From contig PLUB01000095.1 in NCBI GenBank assembly GCA_003164755.1, positions 153 through 54,464 of the forward strand: a stretch of 54,312 nt of DNA, in the 5' to 3' direction. This DNA comes from Methanosarcina sp. (GTDB lineage: Archaea > Halobacteriota > Methanosarcinia > Methanosarcinales > Methanosarcinaceae). The notes under the pieces are model-generated. The model saw only the letters and a program-made list of their open reading frames with translations. It was not told where the DNA came from and made no database searches. How positions within the stretch are numbered: the stretch's first letter is position 1; every line of letters begins with the position of its first letter. Position numbers and translations under genes: made by a program. Below, one piece after another: positions 1 to 9,605 of this stretch.

Positions 1-12
1 TTATTTATATCC

Positions 13-717
13 TCAATAGTTCCAATTATTCTCGCTATTTTCCTTTACCAGTCTCCCTTCTGAAAAATTGTATGCCACAAGCTCCCCTGTGGAAAAGTTG
101 ACGTCCATTATATCCTCATCAGGAATATCTTCTATATATTTGACTAAAGCTCTCAAACTACCCTGATGGGCACAGACTATCACATTTTTTCCATCTTTTA
201 CTGCAGACATAACTTTTTGCATGAAATCGGAGACAGCACGCTCATATACAACTTTAAGGCTTTCCCCATCATGCGGGCCTGTCTCAAAATTCAAGCTCCA
301 GAAAGCAACCATTTCTGCCCCATACTTTTCTTCCATCTTTCTTTTTTTCCTGCCCTGAAGCTTACCATAATAACGTTCGTTTAAAGCAGTTGTACAGAAT
401 ACTGGGATTAAATTATTATTAAGTTTTTCCGAGTATGAATACCATTTAATTTTACCTACCTTGTTTTTATCATCTACCTTTTCATGGATAAGAATCCCGG
501 TTTTTTTCTGCCCGGCCAATATGACAAAAAGAGTTTCCTGTGTTCAGACAAGGTTTGAGGCAAAAGCAAGATCTAATTCGATATTTTCAAGTTTAACTGC
601 GCAATCAAGAGCTTCTTCAATTCCTTCCCTACTAAGAGGAATATCAATCCAGCCAACAAACCTGTCTTCAGGCTTAAAACACGGCGCTCCATGTCTAACA
701 AGTATAAGATACCCCAT
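13..717 (-). pseudogene. phosphoglycerate mutase family gene with one in-frame TGA
   Basis: Read from the ATG at 717, the minus strand encodes a 234-codon histidine phosphatase/phosphoglycerate mutase-like protein. It begins MGYLILVRHGAP (the catalytic RHG motif), continues FVGWIDIPLS, and after the break has LNERYYGKLQG (the ERxYG motif) and AHQGSLRALV (the second catalytic His). Codon 58 is TGA (544-546), in the same frame as both halves. The surrounding residues S-N-L-V-stop-T-Q-E-T align with the family motif S-x-L-x-R-A-x-x-T, so the stop replaces the conserved Arg, most simply by CGA to TGA. The remaining 3' frame is open to the TAA at 13-15. A TTG at 519 could restart translation but would lack the RHG motif. 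Expected role if intact: interconversion of 2- and 3-phosphoglycerate or a related phosphatase. Apart from the single stop it looks well preserved, so the inactivation is recent or a sequence error. Confidence 0.75.
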
Positions 718-1265
718 AAATTATGCTCCATATAATTACATCAACATAGAATTAGTTCAAGGTATTATAATATAGTGCATTTGGAAAAACTATGTAATAA
801 ATTAAATATAGTTATTATTCGAAGGTCTACCCTACCTTCAAACCATCCTTCTATAGGCTGCAGGTAACGACCCCCTGCGGTCACAAGATCACCTTTTCAC
901 ATTTTATATCAGCTTTGTCACCTAAGCTGATAGAAATTTATATCTAAGATAGATATTTTCACTCTTAGTCTCTTCTTTAACTATATAACTTTCTATTGGA
1001 AGTTAAGGGGCTTTTTTGTGAGATTTCAAGAAGAGCTAGATTCTGGCCAACAAATGATAAATTATTCAGCCAAAAATTTTTCTGAAAATTCTCTGCATCT
1101 AGAAAAATATAATTAAATTCGCAAATTAAATTTGAGATTTTGAGCTAATTTGAATCCTTAAATAAAAAAGCGAGTACAAATGAATAAGTATAAACATTTT
1201 GGTGGTTATATACCTTATTAAAAATGAGTACAGTTGATCTGAATTAATGTTCAGGGGGAATTTTC
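718..1265. other. intergenic region upstream of cooC
   Basis: No gene seen. It holds a short hairpin (arms 821-826 and 834-839, GAAGGT/ACCTTC), one copy of a dispersed repeat (about 856-905, family 3 in the findings), and a TATA-like stretch near 1205-1214 that could serve the gene starting at 1266. Confidence 0.4.
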
Positions 1266-2048
1266 ATAAAAATAGCGATAACTGGAAAAGGTGGCGTCGG
1301 AAAAACAACTCTTTCAGGTACTCTGGCTCGACTGCTTGCAAGGGACGGATATGAGGTTCTGGCAATAGATGCAGATCCAGATATGAACCTGGCATCTTCT
1401 CTCGGGGTAGATAACCCCCCAAGGCCCCTTACAGATTTTAAAAATCTTATTCAGGAAAGGGCAGGTACTGAAGGTGGGGCTTTTGTCTACAATCCGAAAG
1501 TGGATGATATTGTGTGCAAGTATGGAGTATTAGGGCCAGATGGCGTAAGAATGCTCGTCATGGGCACTGTGGACCGTGGAGGGAGTGGATGTATGTGTCC
1601 GGCTTCAGCATTCCTCAGGGCTCTTCTTAGGCATCTCATGCTTAAGGAAAAGAGTGCAGTAATCCTAGATATGGAAGCAGGGATAGAGCATCTTGGAAGA
1701 GGCACTACTCGAGGAATGGATCTCATGATTGTGGTAGTAGAACCAGGGGCAAGATCTCTTGAAACAGCTGAGAGAATTAAAAATCTCTCCTCCGAAATAG
1801 GGATAAAAAACCTTGCTGCTGTTATCAACAAGGGAGGTTCCGAGAAAGTCAATGAAAGACTTGAAGAGTTGGGTATTGAGGTTCTTGGAGAAATACCCTT
1901 TGATCCAAAGCTGATGCAGGCAGACCTGGAAAAACGAGCTCCAATTGAGGTAGGTGGTAAAGCTGTGGATGCCATCGTAAAAATCAAGGAAAAACTTCTT
2001 GAAGTAATTGGAGATATCCGGGAAAAAAATGGGGGGGAGAAAAAGTAA
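1266..2048 (+). CDS. cooC: CooC-type CO dehydrogenase nickel-insertion ATPase
   Basis: A 260-residue P-loop ATPase of the MinD/NifH/CooC class. Residues 7-15 are GKGGVGKTT (deviant Walker A), followed by VLAIDADPDMNL. C109-M-C111 in SGCMCP is the CxC motif that CooC dimers use to bind metal, and ILDMEAGIEHLGRG follows the usual CooC pattern. Known role: ATP-dependent nickel insertion or maturation of carbon monoxide dehydrogenase, fitting an aceticlastic methanogen. The first in-frame ATG (1383) lies after the Walker A motif, so it cannot be the start. A strong Shine-Dalgarno AGGGGGA (about 1252-1258) lies 7 nt before ATA at 1266, exactly where the family has MKIAITGKGG. Between the upstream stop (1245) and the P-loop there is no ATG, GTG or TTG. 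Either AUA initiates or the ATG has mutated. NifH-type iron protein is the alternative; the CxC motif favours CooC. Confidence 0.8.
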   Translation: MKIAITGKGGVGKTTLSGTLARLLARDGYEVLAIDADPDMNLASSLGVDNPPRPLTDFKNLIQERAGTEGGAFVYNPKVDDIVCKYGVLGPDGVRMLVMGTVDRGGSGCMCPASAFLRALLRHLMLKEKSAVILDMEAGIEHLGRGTTRGMDLMIVVVEPGARSLETAERIKNLSSEIGIKNLAAVINKGGSEKVNERLEELGIEVLGEIPFDPKLMQADLEKRAPIEVGGKAVDAIVKIKEKLLEVIGDIREKNGGEKK

Positions 2049-2158
2049 GGTTGGAAACAAGCTTTTTTATTCTTCGTTTGACATTTCTGCAATTTTTGCC
2101 AATATATGCAGTGATTTTATAAAAATACCTGCAATTATTTTCTAATTATACTTTACAG

Positions 2159-2545
2159 CTAACTTTTGGTTCGACAATTTTCAAGATATTTGAAATTTAT
2201 TTGAAGATATATTAGGGGTGTTAGACAAAGTTTCTTTTTGTTATATATAAATCTTAGAAGCCTCATTTTTTCCTTGATAAGAGTGTCATTTGGACCTATT
2301 TCAGTTGCTTTGTCATTCCATTCAATCGCTTTCTCATATCTGCCAAGATTTTTCCGGGCTGATCCATTCTGATAGGAGGAAAACAAATATTAAGGTTTTG
2401 CTTTCAGGACTTCATTATAACATTTAATCAACTTTTTAGTTTGTTTAATTTAATGAAGGCAAAATCTTTGAGGCACTGATCCCAAGGTTTTCAGGATCAA
2501 TTTCAAAAGCGCTGCTATGAACGGTAAGATCCTCTATTGATCTTC
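2159..2545 (-). pseudogene. decayed tetratricopeptide-repeat gene
   Basis: Fragments of TPR units are readable on the minus strand in different frames. One is FEIDPENLG near 2500, another resembles FIKLNK near 2440, and the best is the stretch containing NLGRYEKAIEWNDKATEI (about 2290-2350), a canonical TPR helix pair. Stops and frame changes separate them and no full-length frame exists. TPR proteins are numerous in Methanosarcina and act as protein-binding scaffolds. This copy is a relic. Confidence 0.55.
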
Positions 2546-3128
2546 CTTGGGACTCTAGTCTTTAATACTGATTTCTCGTTTGGGAATGCTACCATAACTC
2601 TGCTTCTTCCATCCTTCGTGTGGAAAAACTTTGCAGGTAAGATTCAACTACTTAGTTAGGATTGCTTTTTCAACTCTCGAATACTTCTCGAAAAAATCTG
2701 TTATAAAAGGGAAACTCGTGGAATGAGGCTTTGATAATTTGAGTTCTCCATATTTATTTCGGAGATTTCGTGGTTTGTAGTTGTTTATGCTAGCTTTTTT
2801 GAAATCTGTCCTCTATAAAGTTTAGCACCATATTGAAGAAGAGCTTTCGATTCCGTTACAAGGTTTAAAAATCAAGTAATTAGATGTTGATTTCCATTTT
2901 CCTAATTAAAAAAATAATCTTTTATGAGTGAGAAGATATTAAACATTGATTTTGTATATTTTTAGTGATGGAAAAGAAAGGATACAAGTCAATCAGACTT
3001 ACAGAACTTTTGATATATTATCGAAGTTCTCAAAATAAAGTAGTGCTATTCTATGAATTTGGATGAAATTTCACGGTCTTTTTTCCAAAAAGAACAAAAA
3101 AATCAAAAGATACTTATATTAAATAAAT
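2546..3128. other. intergenic, no gene recognised
   Basis: AT-rich spacer between the TPR relic and the small gene at 3129. No convincing coding frame, RNA gene or transposase motif was found on either strand. Confidence 0.4.
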
Positions 3129-3473
3129 TCAATCCGAACATTCTGAATTATTATAAGAATTTCTGACCTGAGTAGCCATTTCTTCCCCCAGTCTTTCAGA
3201 TACATTTTCTATAAAGAGATCTATGTACTCAGTTGGTACGCAGCCCAGGCTTTCTTCGTCTGATATAATGAGCCTTAGAAGATATTCAAGATCCGATTTA
3301 GATAGTAACTTTATTCTCCTCAGAAAGTCGGCTGCGTTTTTTGAATAATGATTTGCCAGAGGTGGGAGGATTGAACGATAGGTCATTCCTGAGCCTGAAC
3401 AAAGATACTCCTTACATTCCGGTGCAACTGTTTTCAGGATAGCAATATCTGTTTCTGAGAGTATTCTTGGCAT
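3129..3473 (-). CDS. small conserved-looking protein, function unknown
   Basis: A 114-residue protein starting MPRILSETDIAILK. I start it at the ATG at 3473, because AAGGTGAT immediately precedes it; the frame also opens three codons earlier at a GTG that overlaps this ribosome site. It is predicted to be mostly helical and soluble, with an internal leucine-rich stretch (FLRRIKLLSKSDLEYLLRLI) and no transmembrane segment. I do not recognise a family. It stands alone between decayed regions. The clear ribosome binding site and balanced composition support a real gene. Confidence 0.6.
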   Translation of the reverse strand: MPRILSETDIAILKTVAPECKEYLCSGSGMTYRSILPPLANHYSKNAADFLRRIKLLSKSDLEYLLRLIISDEESLGCVPTEYIDLFIENVSERLGEEMATQVRNSYNNSECSD

Positions 3474-3809
3474 GATAATCACCTTTTGATGAAGAATCTA
3501 CTCTGGTATTTCAGGGATTAAATAGGACTTTGATGAACTCCAATTTGGGGTGTTTGTTCATAATACATATATACGTTTTGTTGAAATTGGAGTTATGTAG
3601 AAATTTTCTGTGATCTTATTGCAGAGATTTTGCTGAACAAAAGATGATTTTGCTTTTCTGCTATTTATAGTCCTCCCAGTAAAAATTAACATTTCCAAAA
3701 TTTAGAAAAATTGATTTATAGCAAAGATATATCTCCTTACTAAACTGGAATGCAAAGTTGACCCATAGAATAACGAGAAAAGAAATGGACAAAAGGAAAT
3801 AAGAAAAGG

Positions 3810-4205
3810 TTTAGGAATGTCTCTCCATTTTTTTTTGATATTCTGTTTAATCTTTTGCAGCTCATTATTTACTATAAGTTCCCACGTAATTGTTGCAATT
3901 TTCTTTCTGGAACAATAATTGTTTTTGAGCATCCAATTATTTCCCCTTTAGGGTAAAAAAGCCCTTTTAATTAGCTATTTTTCTTTCTGGTTGTTGCATG
4001 GCAATTTGCTTTAAAATCAACATTACTATCTTTGAGCCTCTTGTTAGGATTCTACAGTGGTATAATTTATCCACAGATTGATCTACATTAGGAACAACTC
4101 CAATCCATGAAGCAGTCGTATTTCCTAAAGAAAAATTCTTGGAATTGCCGATCTCAGCAATTAGAGTTGCTGCACCAATTTCATAAAAACATAGAGTCTA
4201 CATTA
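3810..4205 (-). mobile_element. decayed IS110-family transposase, C-terminal part
   Basis: Minus-strand translation gives EIGAATLIAEIGNSKNFS, then LGNTTASWIGVVPNVDQS, then HCRILTRGSKI. This follows the Transposase_20 domain of IS110 (pattern I-x-E-I-G-x-x-x-x-F, LASWAGLVP, S-x-x-K, I-x-K-R-G-S-K). Further on, KKIATITWELIVNNE matches the end of the IS110 transposase. Stops and frameshifts separate the pieces, and the N-terminal DEDD catalytic region is not recognisable. It is a relic. Confidence 0.7.
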
Positions 4206-5609
4206 AAATTTCCATCTCACTGTTATGTTTTCTATAGGCACAGTTAATAATTTTTCCCCCCCTATACTCTCTATTAATCATCAAGATATTTTTATAAGAT
4301 CCAGATATCTTTGCTAAAAATAGTTTTCAGCGTTATTTAGATTAACAATTTCATGTGCTAGATAAAAGTGATCTCCATTTTGATATATGTTCTTTTTTGT
4401 ACAAATTTATGGCGAAGTCGAAAATAAGACCGAAATTGTTATGATCTGTTGTGAAAACTCTTTATGAATGAATCCTGTTAGTTAAGTGCAAGTTGTTCAA
4501 GGACTTCTGAATTCGTCTTATCTATTTTTTTGTGTTTAAATGCTTGCATATCTCGTTCATTTCAATTATGACAGATAGGTGGTTATTAATGAATCATAAA
4601 TAAGGTATCTTGCATTAGGACTTGGCAGATCAATGCTTTATTAATAAATCAGAAATAAGAACTAAAAAAAATCACTTGTTGATTCACGTGCAAAAAATTC
4701 AAATTTTTTTACTTTGAACCAACTTTTAAAGAAGTATTAATTTATAAACCTCTGATTCTCAAGAGTCATTTATAAATCACTTGATATGATATGATATGAT
4801 AAAATTTGCGGATTTATTGAAATCCTCTGAGACTAATAAAAATGAAAAACAAGTTTGTTAATGTCTAAACCATAAGACTTGTTTACTATTTTTGCCTATT
4901 TAAATCACCAATTTATCGGGCTGTGAAATTGTCTAAAGGGCAATTTGACATCCATGATTCAAATTCATATTTGAGCCTTCGATGACAATTCACTGATTAG
5001 TTTGGATGCGGCTTCTGAAATTTCGCGCTAGATCGATATATACCCTAGAAAATGTACTCAAAAAAATCACGAATAGTTTAGCAGAGGTTATGCATAATTT
5101 CTCGTTCAGTAACTCTACAATAATTGAATTTTCTAGAGGCGATTACAAAAAAAATGGACTGAAGATGTATGGATGAAGTTTTTTCCTGTAAAATATTGAG
5201 GAAAAATTGTAAACGAATAGGAGCAGTCATTTGGGAATCTAGCAAATCATACAATACTATCTTCATAAATAAGGTTAAGTATAACTTTAGAACATATATC
5301 TATTTTAAAAAATAAAATGTAAATTTAAAATAGTTTTAAAGTGGTACATCAAGCTAGAAGTTAATAAAATTTTGTTAGAAAATATAGAAAAGCTTGGAAA
5401 GGAAGTAAATGTTTCCTGGTAGAATAGTGAATTTAAGAGGTCAATTTTTTAACTTGCTCACAAATACTACAAAAACAGTTTATATAAATTGGCCGTTGCT
5501 GGAGATCAAATACTTTCACTTCGCTTTCCGACTCTTTATATTGTGTGTCGTATCACCTTAAAGTGCCTCTCTATATATTTATCAATACCAAGAGGCTTGA
5601 GGTAGAACA
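4206..5609. other. long AT-rich intergenic region
   Basis: About 1.4 kb with no convincing gene. It contains one copy of a palindromic dispersed element (about 4742-4830), which includes a TGATA microsatellite at 4783-4800, and the promoter region of the RPA gene just before 5610. Small open frames here have no ribosome site or recognisable composition. Confidence 0.4.
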
Positions 5610-6863
5610 ATGAGACAAAGTGCAGATTCGATTAGAAGTCGATTTTTAAAGTTTGGCATCGATGTGCCCATTGAGGACATTGAAAGCAGACTCGAAGAAC
5701 TGGTTGCTAACTTTAAAGTTCCATCCAATGAAGCCCAGCGTAGCGTGACTAATTACTTTTTGAAAAAATATTCTATTCCAAAAAATGAGTTTTACGTGAG
5801 GCAAGCTGAACCCCAACTTACTAAGATTGCAGATTTCTCCGAAAATGGGCAATGGACAAACCTTAAGGCAAAGGTTATCCAGCTATGGGAAAACACTCAC
5901 GATTCCATATCTCAGGTCGGGCTCCTGGGGGATGAAACAGGAATTATAAAGTTCACTGAATGGAAAAATGCTGAATTGCCTAAGCTTGAGCAGGGTGAGA
6001 GTTACTTATTCAGGAGCGTTGTTATTGGAGAGTATAATGGTAGGTTTCAGGTCCAGCTTAACAGAAACAGTTCAGTAGAAAAGCTAGCTGAAGTCATTGA
6101 TGTGATAGGCGGTGATTTCACGCCAATTGCAAGGGAATCCGAGCTTAGAAACATTTCCAACCTTTTAGGGGGCCAGTGGGCTACAGTCAAAGGAAAAGTA
6201 ATTCAACTTTGGGAGAACTCCCACGAATCGATTGAGCAAGCAGGCCTTCTAGGAGATCCTACTGGTGTTATCAAATTTACTAACTGGGTTAGTTCCGAAA
6301 TTCCATATTTGGAAGAAGGCAAAAATTACGTGTTGAAAAATGTATTTGTCAACGAATGGGGCGGTAAGTTTCAGATTCAGCTTAGTAGGTCAAGTTCAGT
6401 AGAAGAGCTTGATGAAGATATCCCAGTCGGTACATCTACTCTCAATTATTTCGGAGCAATGGGTGATATTCAGACAGGTTCGGGTCTTATAAAACGCTGT
6501 CCTGAGTGCAAGAGGGCCCTTATAAAAGGTGTCTGCGCAGAGCATGGGAAAGTTAAAGGAGAGTATGATCTCAGGATAAAAGCTGTTCTGGATTCCGGAA
6601 TTTCAACTCAGGATGTCCTAATTAACCGGGAACTTACCGAAGAGCTTGTTGGGCTTTCTCTAGATAGTGCAATTGCAATGGCTGCAGATGCTCTTGATTC
6701 CGGGGTTGTGCTGGATAAATTGAAGCACGAGCTGTTAGGCAGATACTATAATGTAAGCGGGCACAAGTTTGATCGTTACATCCTTGCTAATTCGATTACT
6801 CCAATGACTTCTCTGAATGGGGAGCTGATTGAGGAAATGCTTGCTGAACTAGAGGTGGATTAA
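5610..6863 (+). CDS. replication protein A, two OB folds plus zinc finger
   Basis: A 417-residue single-stranded-DNA-binding protein. Two internally repeated OB-fold units are visible, about residues 70-165 and 180-275. Each carries KVIQLWEN followed by GLLGDxTGxIKFT, the archaeal RPA signature. A zinc finger follows, with C297, C300, C309 and H312 (CPEC...CAEH), and a helical C-terminus. This is the architecture of the shorter Methanosarcina RPAs (two OB folds plus one zinc finger) rather than the four-OB RPA1. It would coat single-stranded DNA in replication and repair. GAGGT precedes the ATG at 5610. The partner gene at 6865 starts 1 nt after the stop, so the two are an operon. Confidence 0.9.
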   Translation: MRQSADSIRSRFLKFGIDVPIEDIESRLEELVANFKVPSNEAQRSVTNYFLKKYSIPKNEFYVRQAEPQLTKIADFSENGQWTNLKAKVIQLWENTHDSISQVGLLGDETGIIKFTEWKNAELPKLEQGESYLFRSVVIGEYNGRFQVQLNRNSSVEKLAEVIDVIGGDFTPIARESELRNISNLLGGQWATVKGKVIQLWENSHESIEQAGLLGDPTGVIKFTNWVSSEIPYLEEGKNYVLKNVFVNEWGGKFQIQLSRSSSVEELDEDIPVGTSTLNYFGAMGDIQTGSGLIKRCPECKRALIKGVCAEHGKVKGEYDLRIKAVLDSGISTQDVLINRELTEELVGLSLDSAIAMAADALDSGVVLDKLKHELLGRYYNVSGHKFDRYILANSITPMTSLNGELIEEMLAELEVD

Positions 6864-6864
6864 A

Positions 6865-7437
6865 ATGGCAGGCTTTTTTAGGGAAGTGGCTCGCAGGGTT
6901 TTTTCTCAAGAGCTGAAAGATTCGAACTTGGCTTCTAGGGACGAGAATGATCAGTATGCTCCTCAGTACGTCCTGACTCCAACAGGAGCTAAAGTAAATC
7001 GCATCTTCCTTGTCGGCACGCTTATCGAAAAAGAAGATATTGGAACTGATTCTGAATACTGGAGGGGTAGAATTTCAGATCCTACAGGCTCCTTTCTGGT
7101 CTATGCCGGACAGTACCAGCCCGAAGCATCTCAGTTCCTGGCTGACTGTGAACTGCCTGTTTTTGTGGCCGTTGTGGGCAAAACCAGTACTTACACTACA
7201 GATGACGGAAATGTCCTGACATCCATCCGTCCCGAATCCATCCAACAGGTAGACGAGCTTACTCGTGACCTATGGGTGCTGGATACTGCGAAGCAGACTC
7301 TTGAGAGAATAAGGGCAGTGGAGGCAGGGGAAGATCCAAACTCAAAACTCGCAAAAGAACACTACTTTACTGACACTGATTCTTACCGTGTAATGGTTAA
7401 AAAGGCTCTTGAGTCCCTAAAAGAAAGTGAGTATTAG
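6865..7437 (+). CDS. RPA-associated protein (RPAP, COG3390-like)
   Basis: A 190-residue protein directly behind the RPA gene, with its ribosome site GAGGTG inside the RPA stop region. It begins MAGFFREVARRVFSQEL and contains an OB-like stretch (IFLVGTLIEKEDIG, WRGRISDPTGSFLVYAG, PVFVAVVGKTSTY), as in RPA-associated proteins of euryarchaea such as the Haloferax rpa/rpap pairs. The known role is to act with the cognate RPA in DNA repair. The gene ends in TAG (7435-7437), which is uncommon in pyrrolysine-using methanogens; the next in-frame stop is 21 nt further on. Confidence 0.85.
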   Translation: MAGFFREVARRVFSQELKDSNLASRDENDQYAPQYVLTPTGAKVNRIFLVGTLIEKEDIGTDSEYWRGRISDPTGSFLVYAGQYQPEASQFLADCELPVFVAVVGKTSTYTTDDGNVLTSIRPESIQQVDELTRDLWVLDTAKQTLERIRAVEAGEDPNSKLAKEHYFTDTDSYRVMVKKALESLKESEY

Positions 7438-8447
7438 TCACATGGCAGCCGAACTTAGGTGAGAAATATCCCCTAATTTTTCCTAAATTTCGATATTTCC
7501 TTTTCCATTACTTTGGGAGTGATGATGTCGTGAATACCTCATATTTTAGGTAGGAAATGAAGTGAACTATCGCATCTTTGTGTTTTCATTTAATTCTCTA
7601 ATTCATCGCTTCTTTGTAAAATGAGTTTGTTTTTGGCACCATTGTAAGGAATTGTATTCATCACTCTGGCAGGGATGTGATATGTATTGGAATAAAACAG
7701 CTTAAGATATGGGCATGGTTAGATCACTTCTCACATAGTGTTGGTGCCTGATTATCAATACTAATATATTCTAGATGATTTAGATTTGCTTCTAGTTTAT
7801 TTTTTCGGGGAAATTCTTTATGACTTCTGCCTTAGATATATCTAACTTATGAAGTTTAATTGGATAAAGGTAGAATAAAACATTTAGTCAGACATTATGC
7901 AGATGTGTGTATCAGTAGAATTTGTTTGCTTATTTGACCACATTATCCATTAATAGTTAGAATAATTTTTAATCTACTATCATATTGAAAAAATAGATGC
8001 CATTCTTATGCATATCCATGGAAAGTGAGCTTTAATAGTCTCGATCGAAATTATTATTGAGAGGTGTCATTACTTTATCTCAGCTTATAACTGCATGAGT
8101 CCTATGGGATTAAATAAGTTAATAGGCATTTAATTTTCGTTTTGCTTTAGAATGGTTTGTATCTCACTCACAGGCACGGTTTTTTATAATCAGGTTCCAA
8201 CATTTATGCGCAAGCTGTTAGGTTCCCTTTTGGAGCTTCCCAAATTCACTACATTTTAACATTTATTGTATTGTTAAAACATAATTATTTCACAATTCTG
8301 CGACTTTAATACATATAACCGGATCCGAAAATAATAAGAAGTCTACCAAATTTGTTCCCAAAAGATGATTTTTTTGCACTGATTCTTTAGTTTTCGTTGT
8401 ATCTTCTCTCTCCATAGTCACGGCAAATTGTGGCTTTGAAGTATTAA
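7438..8447. other. 1-kb intergenic region
   Basis: No gene found between the 3' ends of RPAP and mfnD. It holds one copy of a ~145-bp dispersed repeat (about 7899-8045, family 2 in the findings), also seen near 14590 and 24520. The rest is unremarkable AT-rich DNA. Confidence 0.4.
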
Positions 8448-9392
8448 TCATATTAAATCTTCATTTGAAAAGCAATATTCTCCCTCGATATTCACAGAGT
8501 TAGGAAGCTCTCCAAATTTATTTTTCAAAAGGAGATCACCTATTCCCTCCTGCATAACGTTGCTGATTCCAAGAATTGAGGCCGTAAGTCTGGGGTTTAC
8601 ATCCACTACATATGGAAGGTCAGCAAGTACTATGTCTACGCCCACGTACCCAAAACATTCCAAGCATTCTACTGTGGAAATTGCAGTTTCATTGAGTTCT
8701 TCTATCCTGTGAGTCCTATATGGAGTCCGGCTTCCATTGTATTTTATGGAGAAACATTCTTTTTTTTCTCCCTCTTCTATGATTCCACTTTTTTTCTGGC
8801 CAAACTCTATTAACTGGAGATTTATAGTGAGTGGAAGAGGCTTTTTGCCAGCTATAAGGCTGACGCTAAGATGCTTCCCTTCAATATATTCGGTTGCAAT
8901 GAACTTTTTACTATCCTCAAATTTCGTGACAAGATAAGTTGCCTCCGCTCCGCAGCCAAATCGGGGTTTTGTAACATATTTTTTCCCTCCTTCAGCTTTT
9001 TTCGCGATCTTAGGAGTATTAATTCCGGCTTTTTTCAGAATTTTTGTGCAAAGGAGTTTGTCCGCACAATAAGCTGCAGATTTGGGTGAGCATCCAAGAT
9101 TTATAGTGCTTTCTTCAAGAATTTTGTTCAGTTCTGGAAGCATACAGTCTGGGGCAATAACCAGTCCAGCGTCGCAATCCTTGGCTTTTTTCTCAATTAT
9201 CTGCCTGAAATTTTCTGCGGTGGATCTGATAACAGTGCCTGTCCCTGTTCTTATGCCTGCTGAAGGATAATACACTTCATGCCCCAAGCTGACAAAGCTT
9301 TCTGCGAGGGTTCTTAGCATAGCTACTCCCTGGGGGGTCAGGGACTTTTCAACATTCGTGCCGACAGCGAATTCTGCAATGAGGATATTCAT
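8448..9392 (-). CDS. mfnD: ATP-grasp ligase, probable tyramine-L-glutamate ligase
   Basis: A 314-residue ATP-grasp enzyme of the COG1821 type. Visible elements are the N-terminal MNILIAEFAVG, ADKLLCTKILKKAGI, the ATP-binding strand YVTKPRFGCGAEATYL, ATEYIEGKHLSVSLIAG, and the metal-binding DVNPRLTASILGIS near the C-terminus. In methanogens this family includes MfnD, which joins tyramine and glutamate in methanofuran biosynthesis; that assignment is by family resemblance. I choose the ATG at 9392 over a TTG six codons upstream, since no ribosome site precedes either. A TATA-like box at 9413-9420 sits about 25 nt upstream, suggesting a leaderless mRNA starting at this ATG. The gene is monocistronic. 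Confidence 0.75.
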   Translation of the reverse strand: MNILIAEFAVGTNVEKSLTPQGVAMLRTLAESFVSLGHEVYYPSAGIRTGTGTVIRSTAENFRQIIEKKAKDCDAGLVIAPDCMLPELNKILEESTINLGCSPKSAAYCADKLLCTKILKKAGINTPKIAKKAEGGKKYVTKPRFGCGAEATYLVTKFEDSKKFIATEYIEGKHLSVSLIAGKKPLPLTINLQLIEFGQKKSGIIEEGEKKECFSIKYNGSRTPYRTHRIEELNETAISTVECLECFGYVGVDIVLADLPYVVDVNPRLTASILGISNVMQEGIGDLLLKNKFGELPNSVNIEGEYCFSNEDLI

Positions 9393-9412
9393 TGAAAAAG
9401 AAAAAATCAACT

Positions 9413-9420
9413 CTTTATAT
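9413..9420 (-). promoter_or_regulatory. TATA-like box of mfnD, leaderless transcript likely
   Basis: The minus strand reads ATATAAAG, 21-28 nt upstream of the mfnD ATG. Archaeal transcription starts about 22-27 nt downstream of the TATA box, so the transcript would begin at or next to the start codon. No Shine-Dalgarno lies between. Confidence 0.4.
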
Positions 9421-9605
9421 TTTACTTTTTTCCTGTGAACTAGGGATGAGAAGTGAAGGAAACAGAACTAAATGAAGTTTGATTAGTGAAGGTTTATATA
9501 ATTTTATATAGTTATAGTATGAAGTTAAATGTGTAGGATATACAGGCGGCTGGTATTATAAACAGCAGAAATTCCAATTTTCAGTCCATATTTGGAAACC
9601 CTTTC

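Noticed and set aside
544..546. TGA as a selenocysteine codon
   Set aside because: The family has Arg here, no SECIS-like structure is seen, and Methanosarcina is not known to use selenocysteine. A CGA-to-TGA mutation is simpler.
1487..2092. Long minus-strand frames over cooC
   Set aside because: Antisense shadows of a clearly recognised gene, with Ser/Pro-rich composition and no ribosome site.
4783..4800. TGATA microsatellite as a regulatory repeat
   Set aside because: Short, inside a family 1 element copy and far from any gene start; probably replication slippage.
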